Shown: positions 1 to 11,065, counted from the stretch's first letter. The stretch is DNA of 64,000 nucleotides from Alterluteimonas quercicellularis (GCF_021191635.1 NZ_JAIWPR010000005.1:62001-126000); one strand, 5' to 3'. The notes: generated from the sequence alone by a model not told the origin. Program-made: numbers and translations.

Positions 1-1
1 C

Positions 2-562
2 GCGCAGTGGAAGGTCGGCCTGGGCATCCGCGGCCGCCACGGCTTCGCCGGCCTGGCGCGGGTGAACATCGACCAGAGCACCGAGTTCGACGTGCAGGGC
101 GCCAACTTCCGCCCGCTGCGGCAGGAGACGCTGCGCAAGGCGCTGGTGTTCACCCGCCGCGCCACCGGGGTCTACGACTGGGAGTCTCGCAGCGCGCGAT
201 GGACCGGCGACATCAGCAAGCGGCGGCGCGACCCGGTGCCGCTGCAGGACGGCGACATGAGCGCGCTGCTGATCAACCTCGCGATCATCCGCGACGCCCG
301 CCCGGGCGCCACCCTGCGCTACCGCTTCGTCGACGGCGGCCGCGCGCGCGACCACGTCTACCAGGTGGCGCCGGAACCCGAGATCGTCGAGGTCGGCGAG
401 CTCAGCTACAACGCGCTGCGCGTTTCACGGGTGGAGGATGGCCGCGATGAGATGATCGTGTGGGTCGCCGACGGCGTGCCGACGCCGGTGCGCATCCTCC
501 AGCTCGACGAAGGCGAGGACGGCATCGACCTGCGCCTGACCGAATACCAGGGAGTCCAATGA
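2..562 (+). CDS. DUF3108 protein, 5'-truncated by the window edge
   Basis: The reading frame is open from the first full codon of the window to a TGA at 560-562, so the start and any signal peptide lie upstream. The visible part resembles the complete gene that follows. Both share a YDWES/YDWSK and RWTGD segment, a stretch of the type MSALLINLAIIRDARPG, a YRFVDGGRARD block and a C-terminal VPTPVRILQ...DGIDLRL ending. This pattern fits the DUF3108 family of exported, probably periplasmic beta-rich proteins with no assigned reaction. It overlaps the next gene by four bases (ATGA), so the two should be co-transcribed. Family call from pattern; function unknown. Confidence 0.75.
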   Translation, partial: AQWKVGLGIRGRHGFAGLARVNIDQSTEFDVQGANFRPLRQETLRKALVFTRRATGVYDWESRSARWTGDISKRRRDPVPLQDGDMSALLINLAIIRDARPGATLRYRFVDGGRARDHVYQVAPEPEIVEVGELSYNALRVSRVEDGRDEMIVWVADGVPTPVRILQLDEGEDGIDLRLTEYQGVQ

Positions 563-1305
563 CGATGACGATCCGCCCGACCACCACCGCCAACATCCCC
601 CCGACCCCGCACCGCTGGGGCCGCCGCGCGGCCGTCGCCGCGCTGCTGCTGGCCGCGACCGGCGCCTCCTGGGCGTTCGAGCCCTTCACCGCGCAGTACC
701 GTGCCAACTTCATGGGCATGCAGGCCGACGGCACCATGCGCCTGGCCGCGGCCGGCAACAACCGCTGGACCTACAGCCTGGAGGTGTCCGGCATGGGCGC
801 GCGCCTGGCGCAGAGCACCACCTTCGAGCGCCACGGCAACGGCTACCGCCCGCTGTCGAGCACCGACTCCCAGGGCGGCCAGTCCGGCATGGCCGCGATG
901 CTGGTCAAGCGCCAGAACATCGAGGCGACCTACGACTGGTCGAAGAACGAGGCGCGCTGGACCGGCGACGTCGACGCCGACAAGGCCGGCCCGGTCGCGC
1001 TGCGCGAGGGCGACCTCGACGGCATGCTGATGAACCTGGTGCTGGTGCAGGACGTCGCCGCCGGCCGCCCGCTCGACTACCGCCTGGTCGACGACGGCCG
1101 CGCCCGCGACCAGAGCTTCAGCGTCCAGGGCAAGGAGTCGATCACCGTCGGCGGGCAGTCGCACCAGGCCACCAAGGTCATGCGCGACGACGGCCGGCGC
1201 CAGATCACCGCCTGGATCGTCGACGGCCTGCCGGTGCCGGCGCGCATCCTGCAGCGCCGCAACGGCCGCGACCACATCGACCTGCAGCTGCAGTCGATCG
1301 ACTGA
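559..1305 (+). CDS. DUF3108 family exported protein
   Basis: A 248-residue protein. The ATG at 559 overlaps the upstream TGA and is followed by a typical signal peptide: the basic segment HRWGRR, a hydrophobic AAVAALLLAATGASWA stretch, and probable cleavage before FEPF at about residue 41. The mature part is a DUF3108 domain and is clearly a paralogue of the gene upstream, so this is a tandem duplication. The predicted location is the periplasm. A longer in-frame ORF begins at 460, but it lies inside the upstream gene and would hide the signal peptide, so 559 is preferred. The gene ends next to an inverted REP pair that separates it from the convergent murA. Molecular role unknown. Confidence 0.8.
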   Translation: MTMTIRPTTTANIPPTPHRWGRRAAVAALLLAATGASWAFEPFTAQYRANFMGMQADGTMRLAAAGNNRWTYSLEVSGMGARLAQSTTFERHGNGYRPLSSTDSQGGQSGMAAMLVKRQNIEATYDWSKNEARWTGDVDADKAGPVALREGDLDGMLMNLVLVQDVAAGRPLDYRLVDDGRARDQSFSVQGKESITVGGQSHQATKVMRDDGRRQITAWIVDGLPVPARILQRRNGRDHIDLQLQSID

Positions 1306-1315
1306 CCGAGCCCGT

Positions 1316-1389
1316 GTAGGAGCGCGCTCGCGCGCGATTGCTCTTCTTCTTCGTTCCGGGAAGGCATTCGCGCGCGAGCGCGCTCCTAC
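1316..1389. repeat. REP-like inverted pair in the DUF3108/murA convergent gap
   Basis: A 22-base element starting GTAGGAGCGCGCTCGCG at 1316-1337 recurs in inverse orientation at 1368-1389, with a 30-base spacer. The two arms can form a long G+C-rich stem between two converging genes, so a bidirectional terminator role is plausible. The same element appears near 10633, 10680, 15597, 16531, 16661 and 27746. It is like the short palindromic REPs that RAYT transposases mobilise in Pseudomonas and Xanthomonadaceae; no such transposase lies in this window. Confidence 0.8.
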
Positions 1390-1392
1390 GGA

Positions 1393-2950
<1,558 letters not shown>

Positions 2951-3079
2951 GACCGGCGACTCCTGCTGGATTAAGCTCGCCTGAGCCGGAAGACCCGGCG
3001 GGGCGCCGCGCCGGGCCTTTCGCCGCCCGGAACGCATAAAATGAGCCGCTTAGCCTAACGGAAAGGGTCCCGCCGAGAA

Positions 3080-4087
3080 ATGGCCGTCGATGGAACAGCG
3101 CCCGCGCCCGATGCCGCCGGTCCCGACTTCGCCGCCAGCGGGCGGCGGGTGATCGAGACCGAGACGCGCGCCCTCGAAGCCGTCGGCGCCCGCATCGACG
3201 GCGCGTTCTCCGCCGCCTGCCGCATCCTCGTCGCCTGCCGCGGCCGGGTGGTCTGCACCGGCATGGGCAAGTCCGGCCACGTCGCGCGCAAGATCGCCGC
3301 CACCTTCGCCTCCACCGGCACGCCGGCGTTCTTCGTCCACCCGGGCGAGGCGGGCCACGGCGACCTCGGCATGATCACCGACGCCGACGTGGTGCTGGCG
3401 CTGTCCTACTCCGGCGAGTCCGACGAGATCCTCACCCTGCTGCCGGTGTTCAAGCGCCAGGGCAACCCGCTGATCGCCATGACCGGGCGCGAGCGCTCGA
3501 CGCTGGCGCGCGAGGCCGACGTGCACCTGGACGTCAGCGTGCCCGCCGAGGCCTGCCCGCTGCACCTGGCGCCGACCTCCAGCACCACCGCCTCGCTGGC
3601 GATGGGCGACGCGCTGGCGGTGGCGCTGCTGGAGGCGCGCGGCTTCACCGCCGACGACTTCGCCCGCTCGCACCCGGCCGGCGCGCTGGGGCGGCGCCTG
3701 CTGCTGCACATCGCCGACGTCATGCACGTCGGCGAGGAAGTCCCGAGCGTCGGCGTCGACGCCACCCTCGGCGACGTGCTGCTGGAGATGAGCCGCAAGC
3801 GGCTGGGCATGACCGCGGTGGTGGACGCCGACGGCCGCCTGGTCGGCCTGTTCACCGACGGCGACGTGCGCCGCACCCTGGCCGACGAGCGCACCGACAT
3901 CCGCGCCACCCGCATCGCCGAGGTGATGACCCGCTCGCCGGTCACCATCGGTGCCGATGCGCTGGCCGCCGAGGCCGCGCGCCTCATGGAGACCCACAAG
4001 ATCAACGCGCTGCTGGTGCTCGACGCCGAACGGCGGGTGGTGGGCGCGCTGAACATCCACGATCTGCTGCGCGCGCGCGTGGTATAG
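3080..4087 (+). CDS. kdsD: D-arabinose 5-phosphate isomerase KdsD
   Basis: Interconverts ribulose 5-phosphate and arabinose 5-phosphate, the first step toward the LPS sugar Kdo. At 335 residues it has the family architecture: an N-terminal SIS sugar-isomerase domain (about residues 45-185, with CTGMGKSGHVARKIA, then SYSGESDEI and SSTTASLAMGDALA), the SHPAGALGRRLL linker, then two CBS domains (about 212-270 and 280-335). The start at 3080 is the first ATG after the gap from the divergent ibaG. The gene opens a run of seven same-strand genes for Kdo and LPS export and is 10 bases ahead of kdsC. A CATAAA box about 45 bases upstream could be part of its promoter. Confidence 0.96.
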   Translation: MAVDGTAPAPDAAGPDFAASGRRVIETETRALEAVGARIDGAFSAACRILVACRGRVVCTGMGKSGHVARKIAATFASTGTPAFFVHPGEAGHGDLGMITDADVVLALSYSGESDEILTLLPVFKRQGNPLIAMTGRERSTLAREADVHLDVSVPAEACPLHLAPTSSTTASLAMGDALAVALLEARGFTADDFARSHPAGALGRRLLLHIADVMHVGEEVPSVGVDATLGDVLLEMSRKRLGMTAVVDADGRLVGLFTDGDVRRTLADERTDIRATRIAEVMTRSPVTIGADALAAEAARLMETHKINALLVLDAERRVVGALNIHDLLRARVV

Positions 4088-4097
4088 GGATCGGTCC

Positions 4098-4685
4098 ATG
4101 GCCTCCCTCCCCGCCCCCGCCCCCGCCCCCGCCGCCGCGACGCCGCCCGCCGGCGCCCCCTGGCCCGCCGACCTGCTCGCGCGCGCCGCGGCGATCCGCC
4201 TGGTCTGCCTGGACGTGGACGGCACCCTGACCGACGGCCGCCTGCTCTACGACAGCGCCGGCGTCGAGGCCAAGGCCTTCCACGTCCACGACGGCCAGGG
4301 CCTGGCGCTGCTGCGCCGCGCCGGCATCGAGGCCGCGCTGGTCACCGCGCGCCTGAGCCCCGCGGTCGAGCGAAGAGGCGCGGAGCTGGGCGTGGCGGTG
4401 CACCTGGGCGTGCGCGACAAGCTGACCTGCATCGACGCGCTGCGCACGGGCCTGGGCCTGGACTGGGACGCGGTGGCGGTGATGGGCGACGACCTGCCCG
4501 ACCTGACCGCCATGCGCGCGGCCGGGCTGGCCGCGGCGCCGGCCGACGCCCACCCGTGGACCGCCCGCCACGCGCACTTCCGCAGCCGAGCGCCCGGCGG
4601 CGCCGGCGCGGTGCGCGAGCTGTGCGACCTGCTGCTGACGGCGCAGGACCGCCTCGGCGACTTCCTGCCCGGAGACGCGCAATGA
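4098..4685 (+). CDS. kdsC: 3-deoxy-D-manno-octulosonate 8-phosphate phosphatase KdsC
   Basis: A HAD-superfamily phosphatase that hydrolyses Kdo 8-phosphate to Kdo in the cytoplasm. The nucleophile motif LDVDGTLTDG (Asp39, Asp41) is intact, as are the VTAR and GVRDK segments and the MGDDLPDL metal-binding motif. It lacks a large cap domain, as expected for the tetrameric C0-type KdsC. The N-terminal 25 residues are an Ala/Pro-rich extension that may mean translation begins later, but no better start is visible. Stop overlaps the lptC start (ATGA), so coupling is likely. Confidence 0.94.
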   Translation: MASLPAPAPAPAAATPPAGAPWPADLLARAAAIRLVCLDVDGTLTDGRLLYDSAGVEAKAFHVHDGQGLALLRRAGIEAALVTARLSPAVERRGAELGVAVHLGVRDKLTCIDALRTGLGLDWDAVAVMGDDLPDLTAMRAAGLAAAPADAHPWTARHAHFRSRAPGGAGAVRELCDLLLTAQDRLGDFLPGDAQ

Positions 4686-5242
4686 ACTGGCGCCTCGCCC
4701 TCACCCTGGTGCTGCTGGCCGCCGCGATCGTCACCGGCTGGTCGGCCTGGCTGCAGCGCGGCGACGCGCCGTCCGGCGCGGCGGCGCCGGGCCGCTCGGA
4801 CTACGTGCTGCGCGACTTCGAGATGATCGCGCTCAACGGCGAGGGCCAGGAATCGTTCACCCTGCGCGCGCCGCTGCTCGAGCAGCACCCCAGCGAGCGC
4901 ACCATTTCCATCCAGACCCCGCTGTTCCTGGTCCCCGAGCGCGAGGGCGGGCACTGGCAGGCGCGCTCGCGCACCGGCTGGGTGAGCGCCGGCCACGACG
5001 AGCTGCGCCTGGAGGGCGACGTGCGCATGACCAGCCCCGAGGAAGGCGGGCGCGACGTGCTGCTGACCACCGAATCCATGACCATCCTCCCAGACCCCAA
5101 CCTGGCCCGCAGCGAGGATTTGGTGACCGTCCAGCAGCCCGGCTCTAGAATCACCGGGCGCGGCATGGAAGTGGACCTGTCCAGCAAGCGATACCAGTTC
5201 TTTTCCGAGGTGAAACAACGCTATGAACCCAGGCGTCGATAA
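4682..5242 (+). CDS. lptC: LPS export protein LptC
   Basis: A 186-residue protein with one N-terminal membrane segment (about residues 5-23, LALTLVLLAAAIVTGWSAW) and a periplasmic beta-jellyroll of the LptC type (DYVLRDFEMIALNGEGQESFTL...). In known systems LptC is anchored to LptB2FG and passes LPS to LptA. The ATG at 4682 overlaps the kdsC stop, which fixes the start. Its 3' end overlaps lptA by 20 bases in another frame. Position between kdsC and lptA confirms the call even though LptC sequences diverge strongly. Confidence 0.93.
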   Translation: MNWRLALTLVLLAAAIVTGWSAWLQRGDAPSGAAAPGRSDYVLRDFEMIALNGEGQESFTLRAPLLEQHPSERTISIQTPLFLVPEREGGHWQARSRTGWVSAGHDELRLEGDVRMTSPEEGGRDVLLTTESMTILPDPNLARSEDLVTVQQPGSRITGRGMEVDLSSKRYQFFSEVKQRYEPRRR

Positions 5243-5759
5243 CAGGAAGGGACGCGCGCGCGTCCTGCCGAGGTTCGCGCTGTTGCTCGCCGCGCTGCTG
5301 CTGCCGCTGGCCGCGCACGCGCGCAAGACCGACCGCGACCAGCCCATGGACATCGACGCCGGCCGCCAGGAGGGCGCGCTGGACGAGCGTGCGCCGACGG
5401 TGCTGTCGCAGGGCGTGGTGATCACCCAGGGCACGCTGCACATCCAGTCCGACCGCGCCGAGATCCACCTGCGCGACGGCGACATCAGCCGCACCATCCT
5501 CACCGGCCGCCCCGTCCAGCTGCGGCAGGAGATGGACGACGGCCAGCCGATGAACGCCCGCGCGCAGACCGTGGACTACGACCTGAGCACCGACATCGTC
5601 ACCCTGACCGGCGATGCCTACATCGAGCAGCCGCGCGGCACCATGGCCGGGCAGCGCATCGTCTACAACATGGCCACCGGCCACGTCGAGAGCGGCGGCC
5701 AGAACGCCGGCCGCGTGCAGATGCGGATCAATCCCCGCAACCGGCCGGACGGCGGCTGA
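5223..5759 (+). CDS. lptA: LPS transport periplasmic protein LptA
   Basis: A 178-residue protein that polymerises into the periplasmic bridge carrying LPS to the outer membrane. A signal peptide covers about residues 1-33 (basic start, [14 protein letters not shown]). The mature part is the OstA/LptA jellyroll: [47 protein letters not shown]. The start lies inside lptC. The stop overlaps the lptB start (TGATG), so lptC, lptA and lptB are translationally coupled. Confidence 0.94.
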   Translation: MNPGVDNRKGRARVLPRFALLLAALLLPLAAHARKTDRDQPMDIDAGRQEGALDERAPTVLSQGVVITQGTLHIQSDRAEIHLRDGDISRTILTGRPVQLRQEMDDGQPMNARAQTVDYDLSTDIVTLTGDAYIEQPRGTMAGQRIVYNMATGHVESGGQNAGRVQMRINPRNRPDGG

Positions 5760-6478
5760 TGCTGGTCGCCGAGGGGCTGCGCAAGCGCTATCGCCAGCGC
5801 GAGGTCGTGCGCGAGTTCGGGCTGTCGCTCGACGCCGGCGAGGTCGTGGGCCTGCTCGGGCCCAACGGCGCCGGCAAGACCACCTGCTTCTACATGATCG
5901 TCGGCCTGGTGCCGGCGGACGAGGGGCGCATCGTGCTCGACGGGCAGGACATCACCGCCGAGCCGATGTACCGCCGCGCGCGCCTGGGCGTGGGCTACCT
6001 GCCGCAGGAACCGTCGGTGTTCCGCAAGCTGAGCGTGGCCGACAACATCCGCCTGGTGCTGGAGCTGCGCGAGGACCTCGACCGCGCCGGCCGCGAGCGC
6101 GAACTGGCCTCGCTGATGGAGGAACTGCAGATCTCGCACGTGGCCGACCAGATCGGCGCCAGCCTCTCGGGCGGCGAGCGGCGCCGGGTCGAGATCTCCC
6201 GCGCCCTGGCCGCGAAGCCGCGCCTGATGCTGCTCGACGAGCCCTTCGCCGGCGTCGACCCGATCTCCGTGGGCGAGATCCAGCGCATCATCCGCCACCT
6301 CAAGAACCGCGGCATCGGCGTGCTGATCACCGACCACAACGTCCGCGAGACCTTGGGCATCTGCGACCGGGCGTATATCCTCGCCGAAGGCAGCGTGCTC
6401 GCGCAGGGGGCTCCGGACGCGCTGCTGGCCGATCCCGACGTGCGTCGGGTCTACCTCGGAGACGCGTTCCGGCTGTAG
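5759..6478 (+). CDS. lptB: LPS export ABC transporter ATP-binding protein LptB
   Basis: Cytoplasmic ATPase of the LptB2FG extractor. At 239 residues it has all ABC motifs: Walker [10 protein letters not shown] (residues 34-42), Q-loop [16 protein letters not shown], signature LSGGERRR, Walker [12 protein letters not shown] and the H-loop TDHN. The [12 protein letters not shown] stretch is characteristic of LptB rather than of other ABC proteins. LptF and LptG are not encoded in the window. A 142-base gap follows before rpoN. Confidence 0.97.
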   Translation: MLVAEGLRKRYRQREVVREFGLSLDAGEVVGLLGPNGAGKTTCFYMIVGLVPADEGRIVLDGQDITAEPMYRRARLGVGYLPQEPSVFRKLSVADNIRLVLELREDLDRAGRERELASLMEELQISHVADQIGASLSGGERRRVEISRALAAKPRLMLLDEPFAGVDPISVGEIQRIIRHLKNRGIGVLITDHNVRETLGICDRAYILAEGSVLAQGAPDALLADPDVRRVYLGDAFRL

Positions 6479-6620
6479 GACGCGCCGTGGACTTCGGAAG
6501 GGCCCTTCGCCCGGCACCGGCGGCGCACCGTCGCCGCACCCGCGGCGTGCGGGAAGCCTTCCCCGAAGCGCATGGCACACTCCCGGCCGACCGGCGCCTC
6601 CGCCGGTCCGGTAGGGGACG

Positions 6621-8042
6621 ATGAAGCCACGCCTGCAGACATCGCTGGGGCAACACCTGGTCCTGACGCCGCAGTTGCGCCAGGCCCTGCACCTGCTGCA
6701 GCTCTCCTCGCTGGAACTGGAGGCGGAGATCGCCGCGGCGGTGGAGAGCAATCCCCTGCTCGACTGGCAGCCCGAGGACGAGGTGGCGGTGCGCGCGGCC
6801 GGCGACGACGCGGCCGTGCCCGGCGCCGAGGCGCGCGACGGGGCGCCGGCCGAGGAGGCCGTGCGCTGGGACGGCCTGGACGACGGCTGGCCGGCGGCGG
6901 CCGGCTTCGGCGGCGACGAGGACGGCCTCGACCCCGCCGAGCGGATCGCCGAGACGGAGAGCCTGCGCGGGCACCTGGCCTGGCAGCTGCACCTGGCCCC
7001 GCTCTCGCCGCGCGACCGCCGCATCGGCGAGGCGATCATCGACGCCATCGACGACGACGGCTATCTGCGCGCCTCGTTCCAGGACATCGCCGCGGCGCTG
7101 CCGGCCGAAGACCGCTGCGGCGACGACGAACTGCTGGCGGTGCTGCGCCAGGTCCAGCGCTTCGACCCGGTCGGGGTGGGCGCGCGCGACCTAGGCGAAT
7201 GCCTGGCGGTGCAGTTGCAGGCGCTGCCCGAGGACACGCCGGGGCGCGCGCTGGCGCTGCGCATCGCCTGCGAGCTGATCGCCGCGCTGCCGCGGCTGGG
7301 CGCGGCCGGCCTGGCCGAGGCGCTGGGCTGCGGCGACCGCGAGGCCGAGACCGCGCTGCGCCTGCTGCGCTCGCTGGACCCGCGGCCGGGCGCGCGCATC
7401 GGCGGCATCGACCACGACGCCTACGTCGCCCCCGACTGCGCGATCGAGCGCCGCGAGGGCGTGTGGAAGGTCTCGCTGGTCGGCGGGCCGCACTCGCGGC
7501 TCACCATCCATCGCGGCTACGAGCGCATGATCCGCCACGCCAGCGAGGCCGACGCCGGCTACCTGCGCGGCCGCCTGCAGGAAGCGCGCTGGCTGCTGCG
7601 CAACGTGCAGGCGCGCGGCGAGACCCTGCTGAAGGTGGTCCGCTGCCTGGCCCGGCAGCAGTCGGGCTTCCTCGAGTTCGGGCCGCAGGCGCTGCGCCCG
7701 CTGACCCTGCGCGAGGTCGCCGCCGAGATCGGCATGCACGAGTCCACCGTCTCGCGGGCGGTGGCGCGCAAGTACGCGCTGACCCCGCGCGGCACCCTGC
7801 CGCTGCGCGCGTTCTTCGCCTCCGGCATCGGCACCGAGACCGGCGGCCAGGCCTCCAGCACCGCGATCCAGCAGATGATCCGCGCGCTGGTCGAGGCCGA
7901 GAACCCCCGCCGCCCGCTGTCCGACGCCCGCCTCGCCGACGCGCTCAAGGCCGCCGGCGTGCCCGTGGCCCGGCGCACGGTCGCCAAGTACCGGGAAGCG
8001 CTGAACATTCCTTCCTCGCAGGAGCGCGTGCGGCTGGACTGA
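6621..8042 (+). CDS. rpoN: RNA polymerase sigma-54 factor RpoN
   Basis: Directs transcription from -24/-12 promoters with enhancer-binding activators. At 473 residues it begins with the Gln/Leu-rich activator-interacting region (QTSLGQHLVLTPQLRQALHLLQL). An acidic linker follows at about 50-115, then the core-binding domain, a helix-turn-helix near 375-395 (EIGMHESTVSRAVARKY) and the C-terminal RpoN box ARRTVAKYRE, so the gene is full length. It stands between lptB and hpf as in E. coli and Pseudomonas. Confidence 0.97.
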   Translation: MKPRLQTSLGQHLVLTPQLRQALHLLQLSSLELEAEIAAAVESNPLLDWQPEDEVAVRAAGDDAAVPGAEARDGAPAEEAVRWDGLDDGWPAAAGFGGDEDGLDPAERIAETESLRGHLAWQLHLAPLSPRDRRIGEAIIDAIDDDGYLRASFQDIAAALPAEDRCGDDELLAVLRQVQRFDPVGVGARDLGECLAVQLQALPEDTPGRALALRIACELIAALPRLGAAGLAEALGCGDREAETALRLLRSLDPRPGARIGGIDHDAYVAPDCAIERREGVWKVSLVGGPHSRLTIHRGYERMIRHASEADAGYLRGRLQEARWLLRNVQARGETLLKVVRCLARQQSGFLEFGPQALRPLTLREVAAEIGMHESTVSRAVARKYALTPRGTLPLRAFFASGIGTETGGQASSTAIQQMIRALVEAENPRRPLSDARLADALKAAGVPVARRTVAKYREALNIPSSQERVRLD

Positions 8043-8271
8043 GGCGCGCCGCGCAGGCCCGCCCCGCCGGCGCCCGGCCCCCGAAGCGTCCCCGCGTGGC
8101 CGGCCGGTGAACCTCCCCCGCCGCCCGCGGTCCCACCCTGCAGCGGCGCGGAACCGCGGACCGGACCATTCGCCCAGGAGGAATTAACCACTTTTCAACC
8201 TACGTCCACGCGATCCGCGCGATGCTGGAACCGTTCCCAACCACACGCCAGAAGAAGAAGGAGCCATGCCG

Positions 8272-8598
8272 ATGCGCATCGAGACCCACGGCCACCAGAT
8301 CGAGGTCACCCCTGCCCTGCGCGACTACGTCGAGACCAAGATGGAGCGCCTGACCAGGCATTTCGACCGGCCCTGCGAACTCCGGGTCCAGCTCAGCATC
8401 GACAAGCCCAACCACAAGGCCGAGGGCACCGTGTCCATCTCCGGGCGCACCCTGCACGCCGACGCCGGCGGGGTCGACATGTACGCCGCGATCGACCTGC
8501 TGGCCGACAAGCTCGACCGCCTGCTGGTGAAGCAGAAGAGCAAGATGGTCGACCACCACCGCGGCGAGAGCCCGGCGCGCAGCGCGAGCTTCGGCTGA
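8272..8598 (+). CDS. hpf: Ribosome hibernation promoting factor (HPF/RaiA family)
   Basis: A short HPF of 108 residues (110 if the ATG at 8266 is used). The body ([27 protein letters not shown], counted in two halves) is the S30AE fold that binds the 30S decoding centre and stabilises idle ribosomes in stationary phase. The start at 8272 is preferred because GAAGGAG then lies eight bases upstream, whereas it is only two bases from the ATG at 8266. There is no long C-terminal dimerisation domain, so this is the short gammaproteobacterial type. It sits between rpoN and the PTS regulatory genes, as in enterobacteria. Confidence 0.95.
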   Translation: MRIETHGHQIEVTPALRDYVETKMERLTRHFDRPCELRVQLSIDKPNHKAEGTVSISGRTLHADAGGVDMYAAIDLLADKLDRLLVKQKSKMVDHHRGESPARSASFG

Positions 8599-8606
8599 CC
8601 GGGCGC

Positions 8607-8628
8607 GCCGCCCGCTGCGGCGGGCGGC
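8607..8628 (+). terminator. G+C-rich hairpin after hpf
   Basis: GCCGCCCGC and its complement GCGGGCGGC face each other across a TGCG loop nine bases after the hpf stop. No T-run follows, so it may act as a pause, an mRNA 3'-end stabiliser or a weak terminator between hpf and hprK. Confidence 0.45.
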
Positions 8629-8782
8629 ATCGCGGCGGCGGGAGGATTACAGGCGACCCCGACTGCGGGTACCCTCCCGCGTTCGCCGTCCGGTTGCCGG
8701 GCGCGCGCGGGGACCGCCACGGTCCGCCGCGCGCGACGGGCAGCGGCGGTGGACCGTCGACTCACAGGGGCGCCCGGCAGGC

Positions 8783-9742
8783 ATGAACGCAAGTCTCTCC
8801 GCGCAGGATCTCTTCGACCAGCAGCAGGAACGGCTCGCGCTGCGCTGGATCGCCGGCGAACAGGGCCAGACCCGCCTGATCGAGGCGGTCGAGACGGTGG
8901 CCCGGCGGCCCTCGCTGGCCGGCTACCTCAACATCATCTATCCGAACAAGGTGCAGATCCTCGGCACCGAGGAACTGGCCTGGCTCGACGCGCTGGACTC
9001 GCGCCAGCGCTGGGAGACCATCGAGAAGATCACCCAGTTCCGCCCGCTGGCGCTGGTGATCAGCAAGAACCAGGCCTGCCCGGAGGACCTGCGCGAGGCG
9101 GCGGAGGAATCCGACACGCCGCTGTGGGTCTCGCCGCGGCGCGGCCACGAGCTGCTCAACCACCTGCAGTACCACCTCGCCCGCGTGCTGGCGCCGCGGG
9201 TCACCCTGCACGGCGTGTTCATGGAGATCTACTCCATCGGCGTGCTGATCACCGGCGAATCGGGCTCCGGCAAGAGCGAACTGGCGCTGGAGCTGATCAC
9301 CCGCGGCCACCGCCTGGTCGCCGACGACGCGCCCGAGTTCACCCAGATCGCGCCCGACGTGCTCGACGGCACCTGCCCCGACCTGCTGCAGGACCTGCTG
9401 GAACTGCGCGGGCTGGGGGTGCTGAACATCCGCGAGATGTTCGGCGACACCGCGGTCAAGCGGAACAAGTACCTGCGCCTGATCGTCCACCTCGCCAAGC
9501 CCGACCACTACGAGCCCAGCCCGCACCACGAGGGCATGGAGCGGCTGACCGGCGACCTCGGCTCGCGCGCGGTGCTCGACCTGCAGGTGCCGATGATCAC
9601 CCTGCCGGTCATGCCCGGGCGCAACCTGGCCGTGCTGACCGAGGCGGCGGCGCGCACCCACATCCTGCGCGCGAAGGGCGTCGACCCGGCCGCGGCCTTC
9701 CTGGCCCGCCACTCGCACTTCCTCGAGCGGGGCCTGCCATGA
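8783..9742 (+). CDS. hprK: HPr kinase/phosphorylase HprK
   Basis: A bifunctional enzyme that phosphorylates HPr on Ser46 and removes that phosphate. At 319 residues it has the N-terminal domain followed by the P-loop GESGSGKSE (residues 158-166), [14 protein letters not shown], the signature [17 protein letters not shown] and the C-terminal [17 protein letters not shown]. The ptsH product in this window keeps Ser46, so enzyme and target are matched. The stop overlaps the rapZ start (ATGA). In Gram-negative bacteria HprK usually serves a regulatory PTS rather than classical catabolite repression; that role is inference here. Confidence 0.95.
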   Translation: MNASLSAQDLFDQQQERLALRWIAGEQGQTRLIEAVETVARRPSLAGYLNIIYPNKVQILGTEELAWLDALDSRQRWETIEKITQFRPLALVISKNQACPEDLREAAEESDTPLWVSPRRGHELLNHLQYHLARVLAPRVTLHGVFMEIYSIGVLITGESGSGKSELALELITRGHRLVADDAPEFTQIAPDVLDGTCPDLLQDLLELRGLGVLNIREMFGDTAVKRNKYLRLIVHLAKPDHYEPSPHHEGMERLTGDLGSRAVLDLQVPMITLPVMPGRNLAVLTEAAARTHILRAKGVDPAAAFLARHSHFLERGLP

Positions 9743-10608
9743 GCGAGCGCCCGACGATGGTGGTGGTCTCGGGGATGTCCGGCAGCGGCAAGTCGGTGGC
9801 CCTGGCGACGCTGGAGGACCTCGGCTACTACTGCACCGACAACCTGCCCGCCGACCTGCTGCCCGACTTCGTGCGCAGCGTGGGGCGCGAGGCGGAGACG
9901 CCGCAGAAGCTGGCGGTGGGCATCGACGTGCGCAACCGCCACCAGCACCTGTCGCGCATCCCGCGCTGGCTGTCGGCGGTGGGCGAGCTCGACTTCGATC
10001 CCCGGCTGGTGTTCTTCGACACCGCCGACCCGGTGCTGATCAAGCGCTACGCCGAGACCCGCCGCCGCCACCCGCTCAGCCACCGCGGGCTGTCGCTGGC
10101 CGACGCGATCGCGCTGGAGCGGCAGATCCTGAAGCCGCTGCGCATGCTGGCCGACGTGGTCATCGACACCTCCGAGCTCAACGTGCACCAGATGCGGCGC
10201 CGGGTGACTACCGAGCTGGGCCTGACCGGCGACTCCGGGCTGTCGCTGCTGTTCGAGTCCTTCGCCTATCGCCGCGGCGTGCCGGGCGACGCGGACTTCG
10301 TGTTCGACGCGCGCGGCCTGCCCAACCCGCACTGGGAACCGCGGCTGCGGCCGCTGTCCGGCCGCGACCCCGAGGTCAGCGAATACCTGGACCGCAGCCC
10401 CGAGTTCGGCGAGTACTTCGGCCAGGTCGCCGCCTTCCTCGACACCTGGCTGCCGCGCATGCGCTCTGACACGCGCAGCTACGTCACCATCGCCTTCGGC
10501 TGCAGCGGCGGCCGCCACCGCTCGGTCTATCTGGCCGAGAAGCTGGCCGCGCACGCGCGCGACCGCGGCTGGGAGGACGTGGCGACCTACCATCGCGAAC
10601 TGGACTAG
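9739..10608 (+). CDS. rapZ: RNase adapter protein RapZ
   Basis: A 289-residue P-loop protein. Its start overlaps the hprK stop. Walker A is GMSGSGKS (residues 12-19). Other family blocks are [38 protein letters not shown] (noted in two parts) and a C-terminal [14 protein letters not shown], the last being the RNA/metabolite-binding half of RapZ. In E. coli RapZ presents the GlmZ small RNA to RNase E and senses glucosamine 6-phosphate; whether that partner exists here cannot be seen. Longer in-frame ORF upstream of 9739 is antisense-like noise. Confidence 0.94.
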   Translation: MSERPTMVVVSGMSGSGKSVALATLEDLGYYCTDNLPADLLPDFVRSVGREAETPQKLAVGIDVRNRHQHLSRIPRWLSAVGELDFDPRLVFFDTADPVLIKRYAETRRRHPLSHRGLSLADAIALERQILKPLRMLADVVIDTSELNVHQMRRRVTTELGLTGDSGLSLLFESFAYRRGVPGDADFVFDARGLPNPHWEPRLRPLSGRDPEVSEYLDRSPEFGEYFGQVAAFLDTWLPRMRSDTRSYVTIAFGCSGGRHRSVYLAEKLAAHARDRGWEDVATYHRELD

Positions 10609-10632
10609 ATCCGCATCGCTTGGGAGATGGGG

Positions 10633-10747
10633 TCGCGCGCGAGCGCGCTCCTGCGGTGCACGACCGCACGGGATTCTCCGTAGGAGCGCGCTCGCGCGCG
10701 ACCCGGGATCCGTGGGGAAAGCGTCTTAACGCGCGAGCGCGCCGTTA
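10633..10747. repeat. REP-like cluster after rapZ
   Basis: Three copies of the GTAGGAGCGCGCTCGCG element: inverse at 10633-10654 (last bases CTGC instead of CTAC), direct at 10680-10701, and a partial inverse copy at about 10729-10747. The last overlaps the stop codon of the next minus-strand gene. The convergent pair can fold into a large stem, so it probably separates rapZ from the two converging unknown genes. Confidence 0.75.
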
Positions 10748-11065
10748 CGCCGCGGGACGATCGAGTTCGAGCTGGTCGGCGATGCTCAGCTGCGCCAGCA
10801 CCCGGCGCAGGCGCTCGCCGCGCTCCACGCCCAGCGCGTGGATGCGCGCGTGCATCCAGGCTTCGGCGGCCTCGCGGCCGTCCTCGCGAACCCGCCGGGC
10901 GAACTCGGGCGCGGCCGCCTGCATCGCGTCCTGGACCGCCTGCTGCATGCCGTCGTACTCGCGGAACAGCAGCTCGCGGTCGTCCTCGGTGATGGCGTCG
11001 ATGTCGCGCAGCCCGGTCACCGACGCCGCCCACTCCCGGCGCTTGCGCCAGGCGTCGTCGTGCAT
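10745..11065 (-). CDS. Hypothetical protein, 106 residues
   Basis: A soluble, mostly helical, highly charged protein with no signal peptide or membrane segment. Segments such as ITEDDRELLFREYDGMQQAVQDAMQ and REDGREAAEAWMHARIHALG look like a helical bundle. I do not recognise a family. The ATG overlaps the TGA of the preceding minus-strand gene (TGATG), so the two form an operon and probably function together. The stop codon falls inside a partial REP copy. The codon choice is the usual strong G/C third position, which supports it being real rather than a shadow. Confidence 0.6.
   Translation of the reverse strand: MHDDAWRKRREWAASVTGLRDIDAITEDDRELLFREYDGMQQAVQDAMQAAAPEFARRVREDGREAAEAWMHARIHALGVERGERLRRVLAQLSIADQLELDRPAA

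Noticed and set aside
8176-8190. A perfect AGGAGGAATTAACC-like ribosome-binding site
   Set aside because: No start codon or coding frame follows at useful distance; hpf has its own AAGGAG further on.
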